Notes: generated by a model not told the origin, from the sequence alone. A DNA stretch of 64,000 nt from Lepidostoma basale (GCA_022606425.2 JAHDVF020001375.1:496001-560000); one strand, 5' to 3'. Shown: positions 53,341 through 63,930, counted from the first letter of the stretch. Numbers and translations: made by a program.

Positions 53341-53930
53341 TATATTCTACTCACTTCATCGCGTAAAATATCGTACCGTGTAAAAAAAATCATGTTAAAC
53401 ACTCGACCTAAAAACCGAAATCAAGAGCAGAATAAAAGTATCTCGTGCAACCTTTAATAAGATGAGAAGTGTTTTCTGTGATGACAACATTAATATGATG
53501 CTTCGACATAGAATAGTCAAATACTAAACCTAGTCAATACTTTTATCTGATGTTGAATTTGCAAAATGTTGGGAATTACATGGACCGATATGGTCAGCAA
53601 TTTAATTTTCTCCAGAAATCCAGAGCTGATTGTTGGCAGAAGGCTATAATGTGTCATTTTTGGTCATTTGCTGAGTGGAGAAAACCATGAATTGCTGCAC
53701 CTAATAATTGAAGCTGAAAATAGAGAGTCAACGAGGTGTTGGCTAATCTCCGAGCTAAGAAACATTATGAACTGGACTGGCTTTAAACGTTGAGAAGCTG
53801 CCTAGTGATTGTGATTCTCTAGTGATTGTCAATGATGGAGGGACCTGAAAGGTGATAAAATGCCCATAACGTATCAGAAATGTAAAAATGACATACTCGT
53901 ATGTCCATAGCCACAAAATAACACATTTCA
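53340..53930. other. Unique, moderately AT-rich sequence
   Basis: No gene or repeat recognised. Confidence 0.35.
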
Positions 53931-53934
53931 TTAT

Positions 53935-54265
53935 TTGATATTTATTGAAACGTTTGTTTTCTAGAAGGTTTATAAGAGTTTCTGGTAGTGACATATTTCG
54001 CATCGCTGGGGAATTATCAAATGTATAAAATAACATATGGAGAGACTAAAAATAGAATTCAACAAAACTCATATTACAAATAATACCTAGAACGCATATT
54101 TTAGTATGTTCATATATCTTTACAAATAAAATGGTCATTTGATAATGTTCTGACAAGGCAAAATATGTCACTTCGAGGAAAGTTACAATACAATCTTCAA
54201 GAAAACTGACGTTTTCATTAATAGATATGAAGTTTCACGTGATTGTTCAAGAAACAATATATACT
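53935..54265. mobile_element. Hairpin element, family HC, with central insertion
   Basis: Left arm AAACGTTTGTTTTCTAGAAG, right arm AAACTGACGTTTTCATTAAT, outer end TTGTTCAAGAAACAATATAT. About 100 extra bases (54030-54130) separate the arms. Confidence 0.65.
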
Positions 54266-54269
54266 TCTT

Positions 54270-54500
54270 CTTCTCTTCTCAGTCGTATTCCTCATGATTG
54301 AGGGTCGTGTCCATCATGTAAATCATTGACCATGGTACGCCATGCGCTCTTGTCACCCGTTAGTCGCCAGGCTGCAGCTAATGAGAGACCAGTCAGATCC
54401 CTGATTTGATTAGACCAGCGTCTCGGTGGTCGTCCTTGTAGTCGCTTTCCCTCCACTTTGCCCATGATGATGAGCTTCTCAAGATTTTCCGTTTCGTGGT
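54270..54500 (-). pseudogene. Non-LTR 3' end
   Basis: Minus strand: GKVEGKRLQGRPPRRWSNQI, RDLTGLSLAAAWRL and SAWRTMVNDL, then a stop at the usual C-terminal end. Inserted in the outer end of an HC element: TTCAAGAAACAATA flanks it on both sides (54247 and 54527), so a duplicated target or two HC ends. Confidence 0.75.
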
Positions 54501-54554
54501 TGTCCGGTTGAAGTTTTAAGTGATTGTTCAAGAAACAATAAATACATATAATGA

Positions 54555-54760
54555 TTAATTGTATCTCAATAAAGACGAAGATGTAAATTGTTTTCTGGGA
54601 ACAGAATATGGTGGCCGAGGCGCTTACAAAACTTATGAACAATTTACATATTCGTCACTATTGAGATCCAATCAATCCTAATAAAAAATAACTTATCCGC
54701 AATGGGCAAAAACCAGTATTTGTCTACAAGAATTTGTATGCATTCAAAATGTTGAATAAA
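54555..54760 (+). repeat. Dispersed repeat family R, short copies
   Basis: TTAATTGTATCTCAATAAAG, ACAGAATATGGTGGCCGAGG, then AATGGGCAAAAACCAGTATT. The middle is deleted and partly inverted. Confidence 0.6.
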
Positions 54761-54815
54761 TACATATTTCATTAAAATTACAGTTTTTTTTATTATTTAG
54801 TATAATAACAAAATT

Positions 54816-55435
54816 GGGCGAGTGGAGAGGGATATTGAAAGAAGGGTTAGGGCAGGCAACAAAGTGAATGGTGCACTTAAAGTTGTCATCGCAAACAAAA
54901 ACCTATCAAAAAAAGCTAGAATGGCAGTGCACAATGGTGTTCTTCTACCGACCCTTATGCATGGAAGCGTAGCATGGAACTGGCAAAAGAAGGATGAAAG
55001 TAGAATAAATGCAGTTGAAATGAGATCTCTTAGAAGAATGTGTGGATACTTCGTGTATGATAGAGTGCCGAATGAAAATATAAGAAGTGAATGCGGTGCG
55101 AATGATGGTGTCATGAACAAAATAATAAAAGGATCATTAAGATGCTTTGGACATATTGAAAGAATGAATGAAGAAAGAATGGTAAAAAAATTATATGTTA
55201 ATGATGTAAATGGAACCAGAAATAGAGGAAGACCGAGGAAAACGTGGCACGATCAAATAAATCAAATATTGAATATCGGCTATGTGAGAAGTCAGAGAAA
55301 TCGACGCGCGTGCATGACACGATGTATGAATGTTGAGGAAGCGAGAGAAATATGTCAGGAAAGAAAAGTGTGGCAGTCCATTCTTTCTGCCTACCCCTTC
55401 GGGGAGACGTCGTGATGGTTAGTTAGTTAGTTACA
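54816..55435 (+). pseudogene. Non-LTR retrotransposon 3' end, longest open copy (WFGHMERM family)
   Basis: A frame stays open from 54822 to 55415 (197 codons): ERRVRAGNKVNGALKVV, MAVHNGVLLPTLMHGSVAW, LRRMCGYFVYDRV, LRCFGHIERM, RNRGRPRKTWHDQINQIL, RRACMTRCMNVEEAREIC and the end ILSAYPFGETS. The 3' end is the GGGGAGACGTCGTGA hairpin and GTTAGTTAGTTA tail. It is the C-terminal third of a non-LTR polyprotein; the RT catalytic core and endonuclease are missing (5' truncation at about 54816). An intact frame and regular tail indicate a young insertion. Confidence 0.9.
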
Positions 55436-55439
55436 AAAT

Positions 55440-55610
55440 TATAACATTAAAAGTTACCACATTTGGAATATATTTATTACTCAGTTTTTGTGCATTTTTA
55501 TTTTTCTGTATAGTAAATATGGTGTTACGGTGTAAATAGATAGGCAAAGTATGCGAAAGAGAGTAAAAAAAGACCCTCACTTGATCACAGTCGCCGCTCA
55601 ATAATATCCA
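55440..55610. other. AT-rich sequence without recognised feature
   Basis: Nothing supported. Confidence 0.35.
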
Positions 55611-55614
55611 AACG

Positions 55615-55850
55615 TTTCAATTTCAATACGGAATCCTTTCTCGGGATTAGGGCGATCCGTCGGCACACCAAGGGCCCGGTGACGTCAATCACTATCCAAT
55701 CTCAATGATTGATCATCGCTCCATATCAATGGCGGTGGGCTTTGTGCCGCCCTCCCCGCCCTCCCCGCCCTCCCGCCCATCGGCTCAGATAAACAGTCCT
55801 ACCTCTTGATTGGGCCGCTATCAGTTCTGTAGGTGTCGCCAACTTGTTAG
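55615..55850. promoter_or_regulatory. GC-rich unique island with CRE and dyads
   Basis: GGTGACGTCAATCACTATCC (TGACGTCA), CAATCTCAATGATTGATCAT (dyad-rich), a direct repeat CCTCCCCGCCCTCCCCGCC and CAGATAAACAG (Fox/GATA). No reading frame. A strong candidate for a conserved non-coding element. Confidence 0.35.
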
Positions 55851-56130
55851 GACAAAAAATAAGCGAAAATCACACGCAATAACATGAAATTAACGCAATA
55901 GCAGGCACTAGGATAATTTTCTACATAATATTATTTCGCAATGTGAAGTCAGTTGTTGCATAAAAATAATAAATTTGTATTTCTTGACTTTAAAATATTC
56001 TAATTGTACTTTACAATAGATTAAATTATTGAACGCTTAGGCATTAACACTGGAATTCCATAGTAATATACTAAGGAAATTGAAAATAACTTTGTTTAAT
56101 CCACTGATTATTAAAATAAATATTAGGTCA

Positions 56131-57402
56131 TTACATATGAAATTGGCGTTTTGTATGGGAGGAACATAAAGTTGATTTTTTTAAAATATAATATATTTAT
56201 TTAATCAAAGTATGTACCATTGCTATCTATGCACTTTTGCCATTTCATAGGTAGTTCATCGATCCTTTTACTAAAAAAAACCATTCGGACGGGAATCAAT
56301 AAAATCTTTGAAGTCGGTTTGGACTGCCCCATCGGAGTTGAATTTTTTCCCTTGCAAGAAGTTATCCAAATTTCGAAAAAAATAGTAATCTGCTGGGGCA
56401 AGGTCCGGAGAGTACGGTGGATGTCTTAGACATTCCAATTGAAGCTCTTCTAATTTGGTAGCCGTTTGTTGTGCAGTGTGTGGTCTAGTGTTATCATGAA
56501 GCAGCAGTGGCCTAGAGCGATTAACCAGCCTCGGTTGTTTAGCAGCTAGCTTTTCCATCATGGTTTGCAGTTGCTGGTAATAGACATCTGCCGTAATCGT
56601 CTGGCCAGATTTAAGAAAGCTGTAGTGAACGACACCAGCACTAGTCCACCAAACGCTCACAAGTAACTTTTTTGGAGTCAATTTTCGCTTGGGGCATGGT
56701 TTGGCTGGTTCGGCAGGGTTCAGCTATTGCGATGAGCGCTTCCGATTATCATACAGGATCCACTTTTCATCACAGGTAATGATTCGATTCAAAATCCCTT
56801 CATTATTGTGCCGGTTGAGTAATGCAACGCAGCAGTCAACGCGCGTTTGTTGATTTGCTTCACTCAATTCGTGAGGTACCCACCTTTCAAGCTTTTTCAC
56901 CTTCCCAATTTGCTTCAAGTGGATTAAAACAGTTTTATCACTAACACCGCAGCCTGCAGCTAACTCGGACGTGGTTTGCGATGGATCCGCTTCCACAATA
57001 GCCTTCAATTCTTCATTATCAACTTTGGTCTCCGGCCGTCCACGGGGCTTGTTCTGCAGGTCGAAATTTCCAGAACGAAAACGTTGGAACCAAAAACGCA
57101 CTGTGTTTTCTTTTGCGGCACCGTCGCCATACACATCATTAATCCTTCGAGCCGTTTCTGCAGCACTGGTGCCACGGTGGAACTCGTACTCGTAAATAAC
57201 GCGATATTTCAAGTTTTCCATTTTGTAAACTGAGTGACGCAAAGAAAAAATACAATTGAGGAAAAAACAAATGAATTATAATTTTCGAAACACAAATACT
57301 TGAGTAAATAGCTGTATACATTTGAATTTGGAATTCCTAACCAAAGAGAAGATATTTGAGATCAAAGTTGCCAGTACGACAAAACGCCAATTTCATATGT
57401 AA
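56131..57402 (-). mobile_element. Mariner transposon, nearly intact
   Basis: Perfect 24-bp inverted ends (TTACATATGAAATTGGCGTT(TTGT) at 56131-56154, complement at 57379-57402). Length 1272 bp, normal for mariner. Contains a single transposase gene on the minus strand with two lesions. If the TTAGGTCA before the left end belongs to the element, the true left end is 56123 with TA before it. Confidence 0.95.
56201..57242 (-). pseudogene. Mariner transposase, one stop and one frameshift
   Basis: Cut-and-paste transposase of the mariner family (DD34D type). The first part, 57242-56724 (172 codons), holds the helix-turn-helix region (SAAETARRINDVYG; TTSELAAGCGVSDKTVLIHL), the linker motif WVPHEL and the first catalytic Asp in ITCDEKW. 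An in-frame TAG at about 56724-56722 replaces a codon, then the same frame continues to FLKSGQTI, the second Asp in LLHDNTRPH and the third in YSPDLAPADY, 34 residues later. A run of eight A (56273-56280) has one base too many and shifts the frame; the proper C-terminus (ELPMKWQKCIDSNGTYFD) lies in the next frame, ending at TAA 56203-56201. About 345 codons in total, the family norm. Only two lesions, so recent. Confidence 0.95.
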
Positions 57403-57479
57403 TAATAAAATCTAACCGCCCAGGAGATCTGCATCTACTTCTTTTGCCTGGAACACTTCCTATGACAATACTTTTTTCC

Positions 57480-57670
57480 AGGTTACCAAGCTCTCTACAA
57501 GGTTTGGAAATCGTAAAAGACTTTGTATATCTGGGTTCTTAAATCAGTGCCGAGGGTGGGTGTGAGAAGGAAATAAAAATACGAATCGCCATAGGTAAAA
57601 ATGCTCTAACTCGATTGAACGAAGTCTGGAAAGAACAAGGTATTTCCAATTTCACCAAAAGGAGAGAGAG
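57480..57670 (+). pseudogene. Reverse transcriptase fragment (thumb region)
   Basis: Plus strand: LQGLEIVKDFVYLGS, stop, ISAEGGCEKEIKIRIAIGKN and LTRLNEVWKEQGISNFTKR. The FVYLGS..S..G....EI..RI motif follows the RT catalytic core in many non-LTR elements. Both ends lost. Confidence 0.75.
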
Positions 57671-57679
57671 TGTTGGTCT

Positions 57680-58160
57680 TTTTGTCCCCGATGGACATCT
57701 CCGACAGCGATAGCACATATTGTTTTACCTACCGGCCGCCAGAACCAATTTGCCTCTGGTGAAGAGTGGGAAGAGCAATTAGTCTGCGGAACCCGGTCGA
57801 GAAATCGACGTCTTTCCAATTTGTGAAGGTACGTTCAGGGGACAAATACTCTTGATTTTATAAAGTATCTTGTCTTCCTAATGTCAAACCATCTCTAATG
57901 AGTTCCTGGTATTATGTTGTATTTTTATAATATTTTACCTGAACTCAATAGATGCATTAAACATTTTGCTTTTTGTAGTGTCTTTTGAGTAAATAAACTG
58001 ATTTGATTTGATTTGAAAATTAAAAATATGCGCACCTTCATATGCAACTTGGACAATGAAATCCAATGACAATGATGCACAATTTGGACAATGAAATCCC
58101 GTGACACGCCTATGAAATGTGGTGTTGGCATCGCATGCTGAGGATATCGTGGACTGCAAA
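57680..58160. other. Decayed repeat sequence
   Basis: AATGAAATCCAATGACAATG and AATGAAATCCCGTGACACGC are imperfect local duplicates (58040-58115). No supported gene. Confidence 0.3.
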
Positions 58161-58164
58161 AAAA

Positions 58165-58310
58165 AAACGAACTACTCAATCCTCAATGAACTCAACATAA
58201 CAGGAAATCTATCTGTAATATGCAGTCGTAGAGTATTGAGATTCTTTGGTCACATTGCCAGGAGAAAGCTTGGTAACCAAACTATTGTGTTCGTGAGGAT
58301 ATGAGAGCAC
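58165..58310 (+). pseudogene. Non-LTR C-terminal fragment
   Basis: Plus strand: NYSILNELNITGNLSVIC, then SRRVLRFFGHIARR, the FFGH equivalent of WFGHMERM in another family. Probably the continuation of 57480-57670 after decay. Confidence 0.65.
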
Positions 58311-58739
58311 ATATATACACCTCCCAACACCTCGTCGACCCCTCAATCTTACCGTCCAAGATCAGATGCAATAGTGTGTACTTTTCGCCTCTCAGAACAT
58401 GGCCCAAGTACCTTACGGACTTTGATGTTGCTCAGCAAAATGTATACTAAGTTAAAATCCACCAATGTTTGTGTCTTCGACCGGTTGCGGCAGCTCGCTG
58501 CCATCTTCTGGTAGTTTTTTTGGTACTTAGTGCCTATTTTACTTCAACCATTTAAATATTAGTAAATTAATTAATTCCTTTCATATGTATTTTTGTCGCA
58601 TACCGATTTTTGAACTTGATTATTATTACATTTATTCACCGATGAGCTTTCTATAAAATGATGTGTGTGTTTCCGATATGTGTAAAAATAATGCATTGAT
58701 GATAGATGCACTCGTATTGCGTTATGTAAATATTTAATG

Positions 58740-59040
58740 AATATGCACTTGAAATATTATATTTATATAGGCAATTCATGAACACATTAACTGACGGCGT
58801 AGTATTAGCAATCTGTAACTTCCAACAATGTAATCGTCGCATATGCAATATCTCGTGATAAGGCGAGTTTTATGAGGTATCATTCCATGGTAGTCAAGGC
58901 GATTCGACTCCTCAGGAAGGTAGAATCGTCCGTAATGTATTTGTAAAATGTGGTGATCTTGTCAAGTCAGGTGAATGTAGCCGTCAGCGTCGGGGTGAAA
59001 ATCATTCGCGGGGGTTAATTTGTAAACATTCTATTTTATG
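58740..59040. promoter_or_regulatory. GC-richer unique island
   Basis: 58850-59020: CTCGTGATAAGGCGAGTTTT, AGTCAAGGCGATTCGACTCC, TAGCCGTCAGCGTCGGGG. No frame, no repeat. Candidate conserved non-coding element. Confidence 0.25.
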
Positions 59041-59199
59041 AATTATTTTTATTTATTTACAAATGAGAAATCTATCACAATTATACACCATTTAAGTGAC
59101 CCATTTGGATATGTTTAAACAAGCAAACAGAATAACTAAAGATGTAGATGTACCAGGAAGGAAATAATATACATCAGAAAGCTCCAACAAGGATTTGAA

Positions 59200-59400
59200 A
59201 CATTATAAACTGTTAAATTATAAAAATCTGTTTTTATGTATCACAATATTTTTTTAATTTTTCGCGACAGCTGTTTCATTAACCTATGTTGACATCATCA
59301 GGTGTTACAGTAATAAATTAACTGTTAAATTTTCGTGATTTTTCGAACCTCCTTGTATATTTGTTCCTATGTCAATTTTAATAATTTCTTTGATATAATT
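59200..59400. repeat. Palindromic element, family HA (minus-strand core)
   Basis: Left block ACTGTTAAATTATAAAAATC and TATGTATCACAATA, core on the minus strand, right block TTTCGTGATTTTTCGAACCT that also occurs inverted at 39240-39330. Confidence 0.65.
59266..59301 (-). ncRNA. Hammerhead-like core, family HA (intact core, weak stem II)
   Basis: Minus strand: CTGATGA, extra T, stem II GTCAAC/GTTAAT (four pairs plus a G-T wobble, one mismatch), GAAA, CAGCTG, GTC. Confidence 0.55.
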
Positions 59401-59526
59401 TGGAAGTTTTTGCTTGAGTTGAGTTAGGTACCAAATTAAAGTTGATTAAAAGAACGGTTAGTTTCCACAGGAGAACATATTTAAGGTGAAAAATAATAAT
59501 AATAATTATAATAAAAATAATAATTC

Positions 59527-59745
59527 CTGTTAAAATTTATAAAACTGTTATAATATCACAATTTATTTTCATTCACTGAGAATGTATTGTGACACCTGAT
59601 GATGTCAACATCGGTTGGCGAAACAGCTGTCGCGACACTCTCAGTGAATAAAAATAAATTGTGATATTATAACAGTATTGTAAATTTTAACAGTAATAAT
59701 GTTGAAGTATCATAGTGTTTAGGCCAAAACAATGGACTATTTAAA
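59527..59745. repeat. Long hairpin element, family HA, best preserved
   Basis: Arms 59527-59581 and 59639-59693 pair over about 55 bases with few mismatches (CTGTTATAATATCACAATTT in the left arm). The hammerhead-like core is the hairpin head. The tail AATAATGTTGAAGTATCATA and CCAAAACAATGGACTA follows and is shared with 25085-25215. Confidence 0.85.
59596..59631 (+). ncRNA. Hammerhead-like core, family HA (intact, long stem I)
   Basis: CTGATGA (59596-59602), extra T, stem II GTCAAC/GTTGGC (six pairs, one G-T) with loop ATCG, GAAA (59620-59623), CAGCTG, GTC (59629-59631), then GCGACAC. Stem I: the three pairs GTG/CAC next to partly mismatched bases close to the core, then an unpaired ATGTATT bulge, then an 11-pair stem ATTCACTGAGA/TCTCAGTGAAT continuing into the long arms. 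An internal loop in stem I is where natural hammerheads make their loop-loop contact. The strongest candidate for an active ribozyme here. Confidence 0.7.
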
Positions 59746-59749
59746 AAAA

Positions 59750-61385
59750 AATATTATAAATAAAATTGTGAGACATATGGTAAAAACAGATTTTTACAAT
59801 TTAACAGTTTTTAATGAATTTTTAAATATTTGTTTTGTAATTTGATCACCTAGTGCGAAGGTATATTGAGTTTGAATAATTAAAAAACGTAACGTATTCG
59901 TAATTTTTTGACACAAGAAACAATTCAAGCACGCTGCCACATTTCAATTTCACATAAAGTTATCTAAATTTTGCTTAAAAATCCATTAAAAACTTTTTTA
60001 TTTATATGTATAATGTTTATAAACTCTTTAATTTACTCTAAAAGCTCATAATTTGTGATTGAATTTTGACGAACTATTGTAGAAGTCGACAAAGACGATG
60101 TTTCACTTGTAAAATACTTTAAAAAGTCCATGAAAAAATGACTTAATGTTTGACGTTGGACAAAAAATATCAAAAACATTTGATGAAGTACTTTAAAAAC
60201 ATTTGTTTATCGTGTACTTATTGCAAATGCAATATGACGTGTAGCATTTCTTTGTTTCATATATTTTATTTAAGTAATTTTTAGGTTATTTAAATCAGCC
60301 GATAATTAAGGCGGTTTCAAATGATTATGATTGAGATTATTTTGCTTTCTGCTATAGCGTGATTTGGATGGTGTCAACCAACCAAATTTCGGATATTTTC
60401 TGATAGTATATGTTATCGAGCATCGGTTATCATACTCCGGTAAGGGATTAACCCAATCTTGGTGACTGGTGACATATAAACGTAGAACTGACAAAATGCC
60501 GCATGTATCAAATGACGATATTCCCGATGACAATATGTTAAATTAATGGTTAAATTTTATAGCTATTTTGAACCGAATTACCCTATAATATTAACTTATG
60601 ATGTTAATAAAATAGATTTAACAAAATGTGTTTGGGTATTTTTTGTATCGCTTAAAGATAGTAGATAGATACAGAAACTGAAAAATTGATGACATATGGC
60701 ACTACTCCCATAGAAGCCCAGAAGCCCGGCTAGGGTAAGAAATTTTGAATCAAAATCTCTTCTGGCTTACAGAGGTTCAGCTCCTGTGTCTTCCTCTTAC
60801 GTCTGACGGGAACATTGTTGGAAGGTGATTTGGTGAGTTGTTGGTTTATGCGGGGGCATGATTACCTAGATTTGGGGATTTCGATTAAAACTAATAATAA
60901 TAATAATATATGTATATTTGAAACAAAGGGGGGCCCAGACCACATTTAAGCTACGCTACTCTGCCTCGATGTCCCACCGTACACATATAGCAATACATCT
61001 GGGGCTGCTGCCCTGGTTCGGATTTATTATAAATTATTATTATTATTGTTATTTATTAGTATGTTGCCGTTTTGTGAACTGTTGTCACTTTCGAATCGAT
61101 TGCTAAAAAAAATTGATTGATTGAAAATCGCTGCCGAAAAGTGTACTAGCCGGAAGTCATTGTCGAGCTAAAAATAAAAGGTCGCCACCGAATTCTGTAC
61201 CTACTAACCGGAAGTTGTATATTCGTTTTAATTTTCGGTTTCAATTGAGTTGAACCATCTCGGGGACCCCTATTTACATCTCGTGGACCCACATTTACAT
61301 ATCGTGAACCCTTAATTTTTTTGCAACTGTCCTTGATCCCTTGCAAGTTGTTGTGGGCCACTGAGCGTCTATATAGACCACTTTG
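59750..61385. other. AT-rich sequence, no gene recognised
   Basis: Slightly GC-richer unique patches at 60690-60860, 60930-61020 and 61140-61390. Short frames there carry no recognisable pattern. Confidence 0.35.
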
Positions 61386-61389
61386 GGAA

Positions 61390-61535
61390 TCACTGCTCTA
61401 GAGGGCCATCGACCACCAGGACCACCACCAATGAGATAATAGAAAGCTGGACGTCTTCATCACAGGAAGAAAATTGATATCCTGTATAAACAGATCGCAA
61501 GGTCAACAATAAGGGGAAGAAGAAGAAGAATAAGA
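61390..61535 (+). mobile_element. Non-LTR 3' tail
   Basis: TCTAGAGGGCCATCGACCAC, AGCTGGACGTCTTCATCACA, AACAGATCGCAAGGTCAACA and a GAAGAAGAAGAA tail; same end as 50945-51145. Confidence 0.65.
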
Positions 61536-61539
61536 AGTA

Positions 61540-62435
61540 GTATTATAGAAGTGACATGGTTCGTTGTGTTGCGCTTACGAAAATATCTGCGCCGGCGACT
61601 GTCCTAATACCCAAAGGCCATAAAGCGTTATTTGTTCAGTTTTTTTTTACAACTGTGATAAAAGTTATTACAAAAATCGAAGATACCTCCGTAATATTCC
61701 CATCTCGTCTTCGTATCGGATTTATGTAATTTGTGGTTATTATATGTACTTATTTTATTACATGTATTTATCGTTATGATACCAATACACGAAATAAGAA
61801 GCTTTAACTTCGTCACTGGAGAAGTGTTGGTTAATTTCTCTTCACCGAATATCTGTTATCCAACACGTGGATTATACGGCTTTAAAATATTCCTGACATA
61901 CTAATGTAGACGAAAGACTTCTACACTACAGTAGTCTCCCTTTATAACAATCACACTTTAACGAAAATCTCTCCATAACGATGAAATGAATGAGGGTTGT
62001 TTGGTTTTGGTAGTATATATTCTATTGGTTCTTTCTCTATACCGATATTGCTCTTTTTTTTATAACGATGGTGTTTCAGTCGTATATTCGTCGTGTATTC
62101 TATTCTGAAATACTTATCTTGCCATCTTCAATATACTTACATCGTATCTTACATTGATTTAAATCTTTGGTGATTGCTTTAAACAAATGCAAATCATTCA
62201 TGACAAAAAAAACCAACTGATGTTTTGTCAAAATTTTGATTCATTTATCGAAATGTTTAATTAAACAAAATTCTTTGTACTACATTCTCATAAATATTTG
62301 ATTTTTTAGTAACTAATTTAAAAATTAAAAAAAAAATTCGTTTGGATTTTTCTTGACTTGTGAAACCTATATCATTTTTGATGAAAGTAATGAGTTCTTA
62401 AAATAAATTATTAACAATACGTTAATGAATGTGTA
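61540..62435. other. AT-rich sequence without recognised feature
   Basis: Nothing supported. The area 61900-62100 has T/A-rich low complexity with TATAACGAT repeats. Confidence 0.35.
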
Positions 62436-62439
62436 ATAA

Positions 62440-62785
62440 AATAGTAATGAAACAAACAAAAACAAACAAAGCATCACGCCGTTTCCCCGCAGGGGTAGGC
62501 AGATAGAATGAACCGCCACACTACTCTATCCTGGTACACCTCTCTAGCTTCCTTCACATTCATACAGCGAGTCATACACGCACGTTGATTCTTCCGACTT
62601 CTAACATGACCAACCTTTATAATTTGATCAATTTGGTCATGCCATGTTTTCCTCGGTCTGCCTCGACCCCGTACTCCATTTACATCATTAACGTATACTT
62701 TCTTAACCATTCTTTCTCCATCCATGCTCTCCATATGTCCGAACCAACGCAGCGATCCTTTCATAATTTTGTTCATAATATAATA
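62440..62785 (-). pseudogene. Non-LTR retrotransposon 3' end (WFGHMERM family)
   Basis: Minus strand: MNKIMKGSLRWFGHMESMDG, VRGRGRPRKTWHDQIDQI, QRACMTRCMNVKEAREVY and ILSAYPCGET, without a stop. It is cut at the KIMKG position near 62785. 3' end GCCGTTTCCCCGCAGGGG (plus strand) with an AAACAAACAAAAACA tail. Very similar to 10250-10745. Confidence 0.85.
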
Positions 62786-62789
62786 GAGT

Positions 62790-63930
62790 AATAGTGTCGT
62801 AAAAAACTGCAATATTTCAAATTTAATTATAATTACATATATTTTTATTTCACAGACAGACGTGTGTTTTTCAATAGGCCAAAAACAAAAGTATTCCACC
62901 AGATCATCAGATTGCTGATTTTTTGTTTTCTGTTGGAGTTTTTTTTTTCAAGTACTTCCATTCAATATAAAAAATATTTTATTTCATTGTTCCTTGACCT
63001 TTAAAAAAAAGCACAAAAAAATATAGTCTTATGGATTTGTATCCAAATTTGCTCTACTTCTGGTATGTTCTAGTAGGTAAGCAAAGTTCTTTAAAAATCT
63101 TGCTGACTGTCGTTACCAGGCAGCAAGGAGGCGCTGCGTAGCTTACCGAACAAATATTTCATATCTGTTTGCTTTGATATAGTTTTACAACCAAAATCTA
63201 AACCGACACATTTAGGAATCTGACGCAAACTGCTATCACCTTCACACGAGGGCAATAAGTCAATATGCCGGTTTATTGGGATGTTGTAAATCACATCCCT
63301 GATAGATAAACGAAGCAAACACTATAGTAATACGAATTATATAAGCTAAAAGGGCAGTGCCAAGTATGGTAACACCGGGAAGTCTACAGCTATATCAAAG
63401 TCACATTTAAACTTTAAATTATTTTTATTACTTTCAATGTCATTTTTTGAACAGCATGAAGCAGAATTAATATATATTGTTTATATCGAATTACAGGTAT
63501 AAGTGTTTTTTAACATACAGAATCAGCACAAGCTTAGTTAATTAAAGCGAACACTATCGTAATAAGAATTTTGTAAACTAAAAGGGCACTGCAAAGTATG
63601 GTTAAACTAAAAAATCTAAACAGTGCAAGAGAAAAATATCATAGTTAACTCATGAATTTTCATTTAACTTTTAAGTCCATATTTTGAACATAATGAAATA
63701 GAAATTGTTACATTGTTCAGACCGAATTATATCGGAACATAAACTTAGTTACATTATTACTGCTTGAACAATGAAAAAAAAACTCTGTAGTAAATATTGA
63801 CTGTTATTATAATTAAAACTTACTTATGCGTTAAGTTTTACATTGTTTTTATCAGTTACATGTGTTGTCTTGCAAGGAATTTTTCCCAAGATTAATTACT
63901 TATAGATCGGGGTTGATGATTTTGAATGCC
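62790..63930. other. AT-rich sequence with local repeats
   Basis: 63310-63460 and 63545-63680 are diverged tandem copies (GCGAACACTATCGTAATA, AAAAGGGCACTGCAAAGTAT). The open frame at 63318-63091 on the minus strand has no recognisable pattern. A decayed HC end lies at 63755-63790. Confidence 0.35.

Noticed and set aside
54797..55120. Minus-strand 107-codon frame
   Set aside because: Antisense shadow of the open non-LTR frame at 54822-55415.
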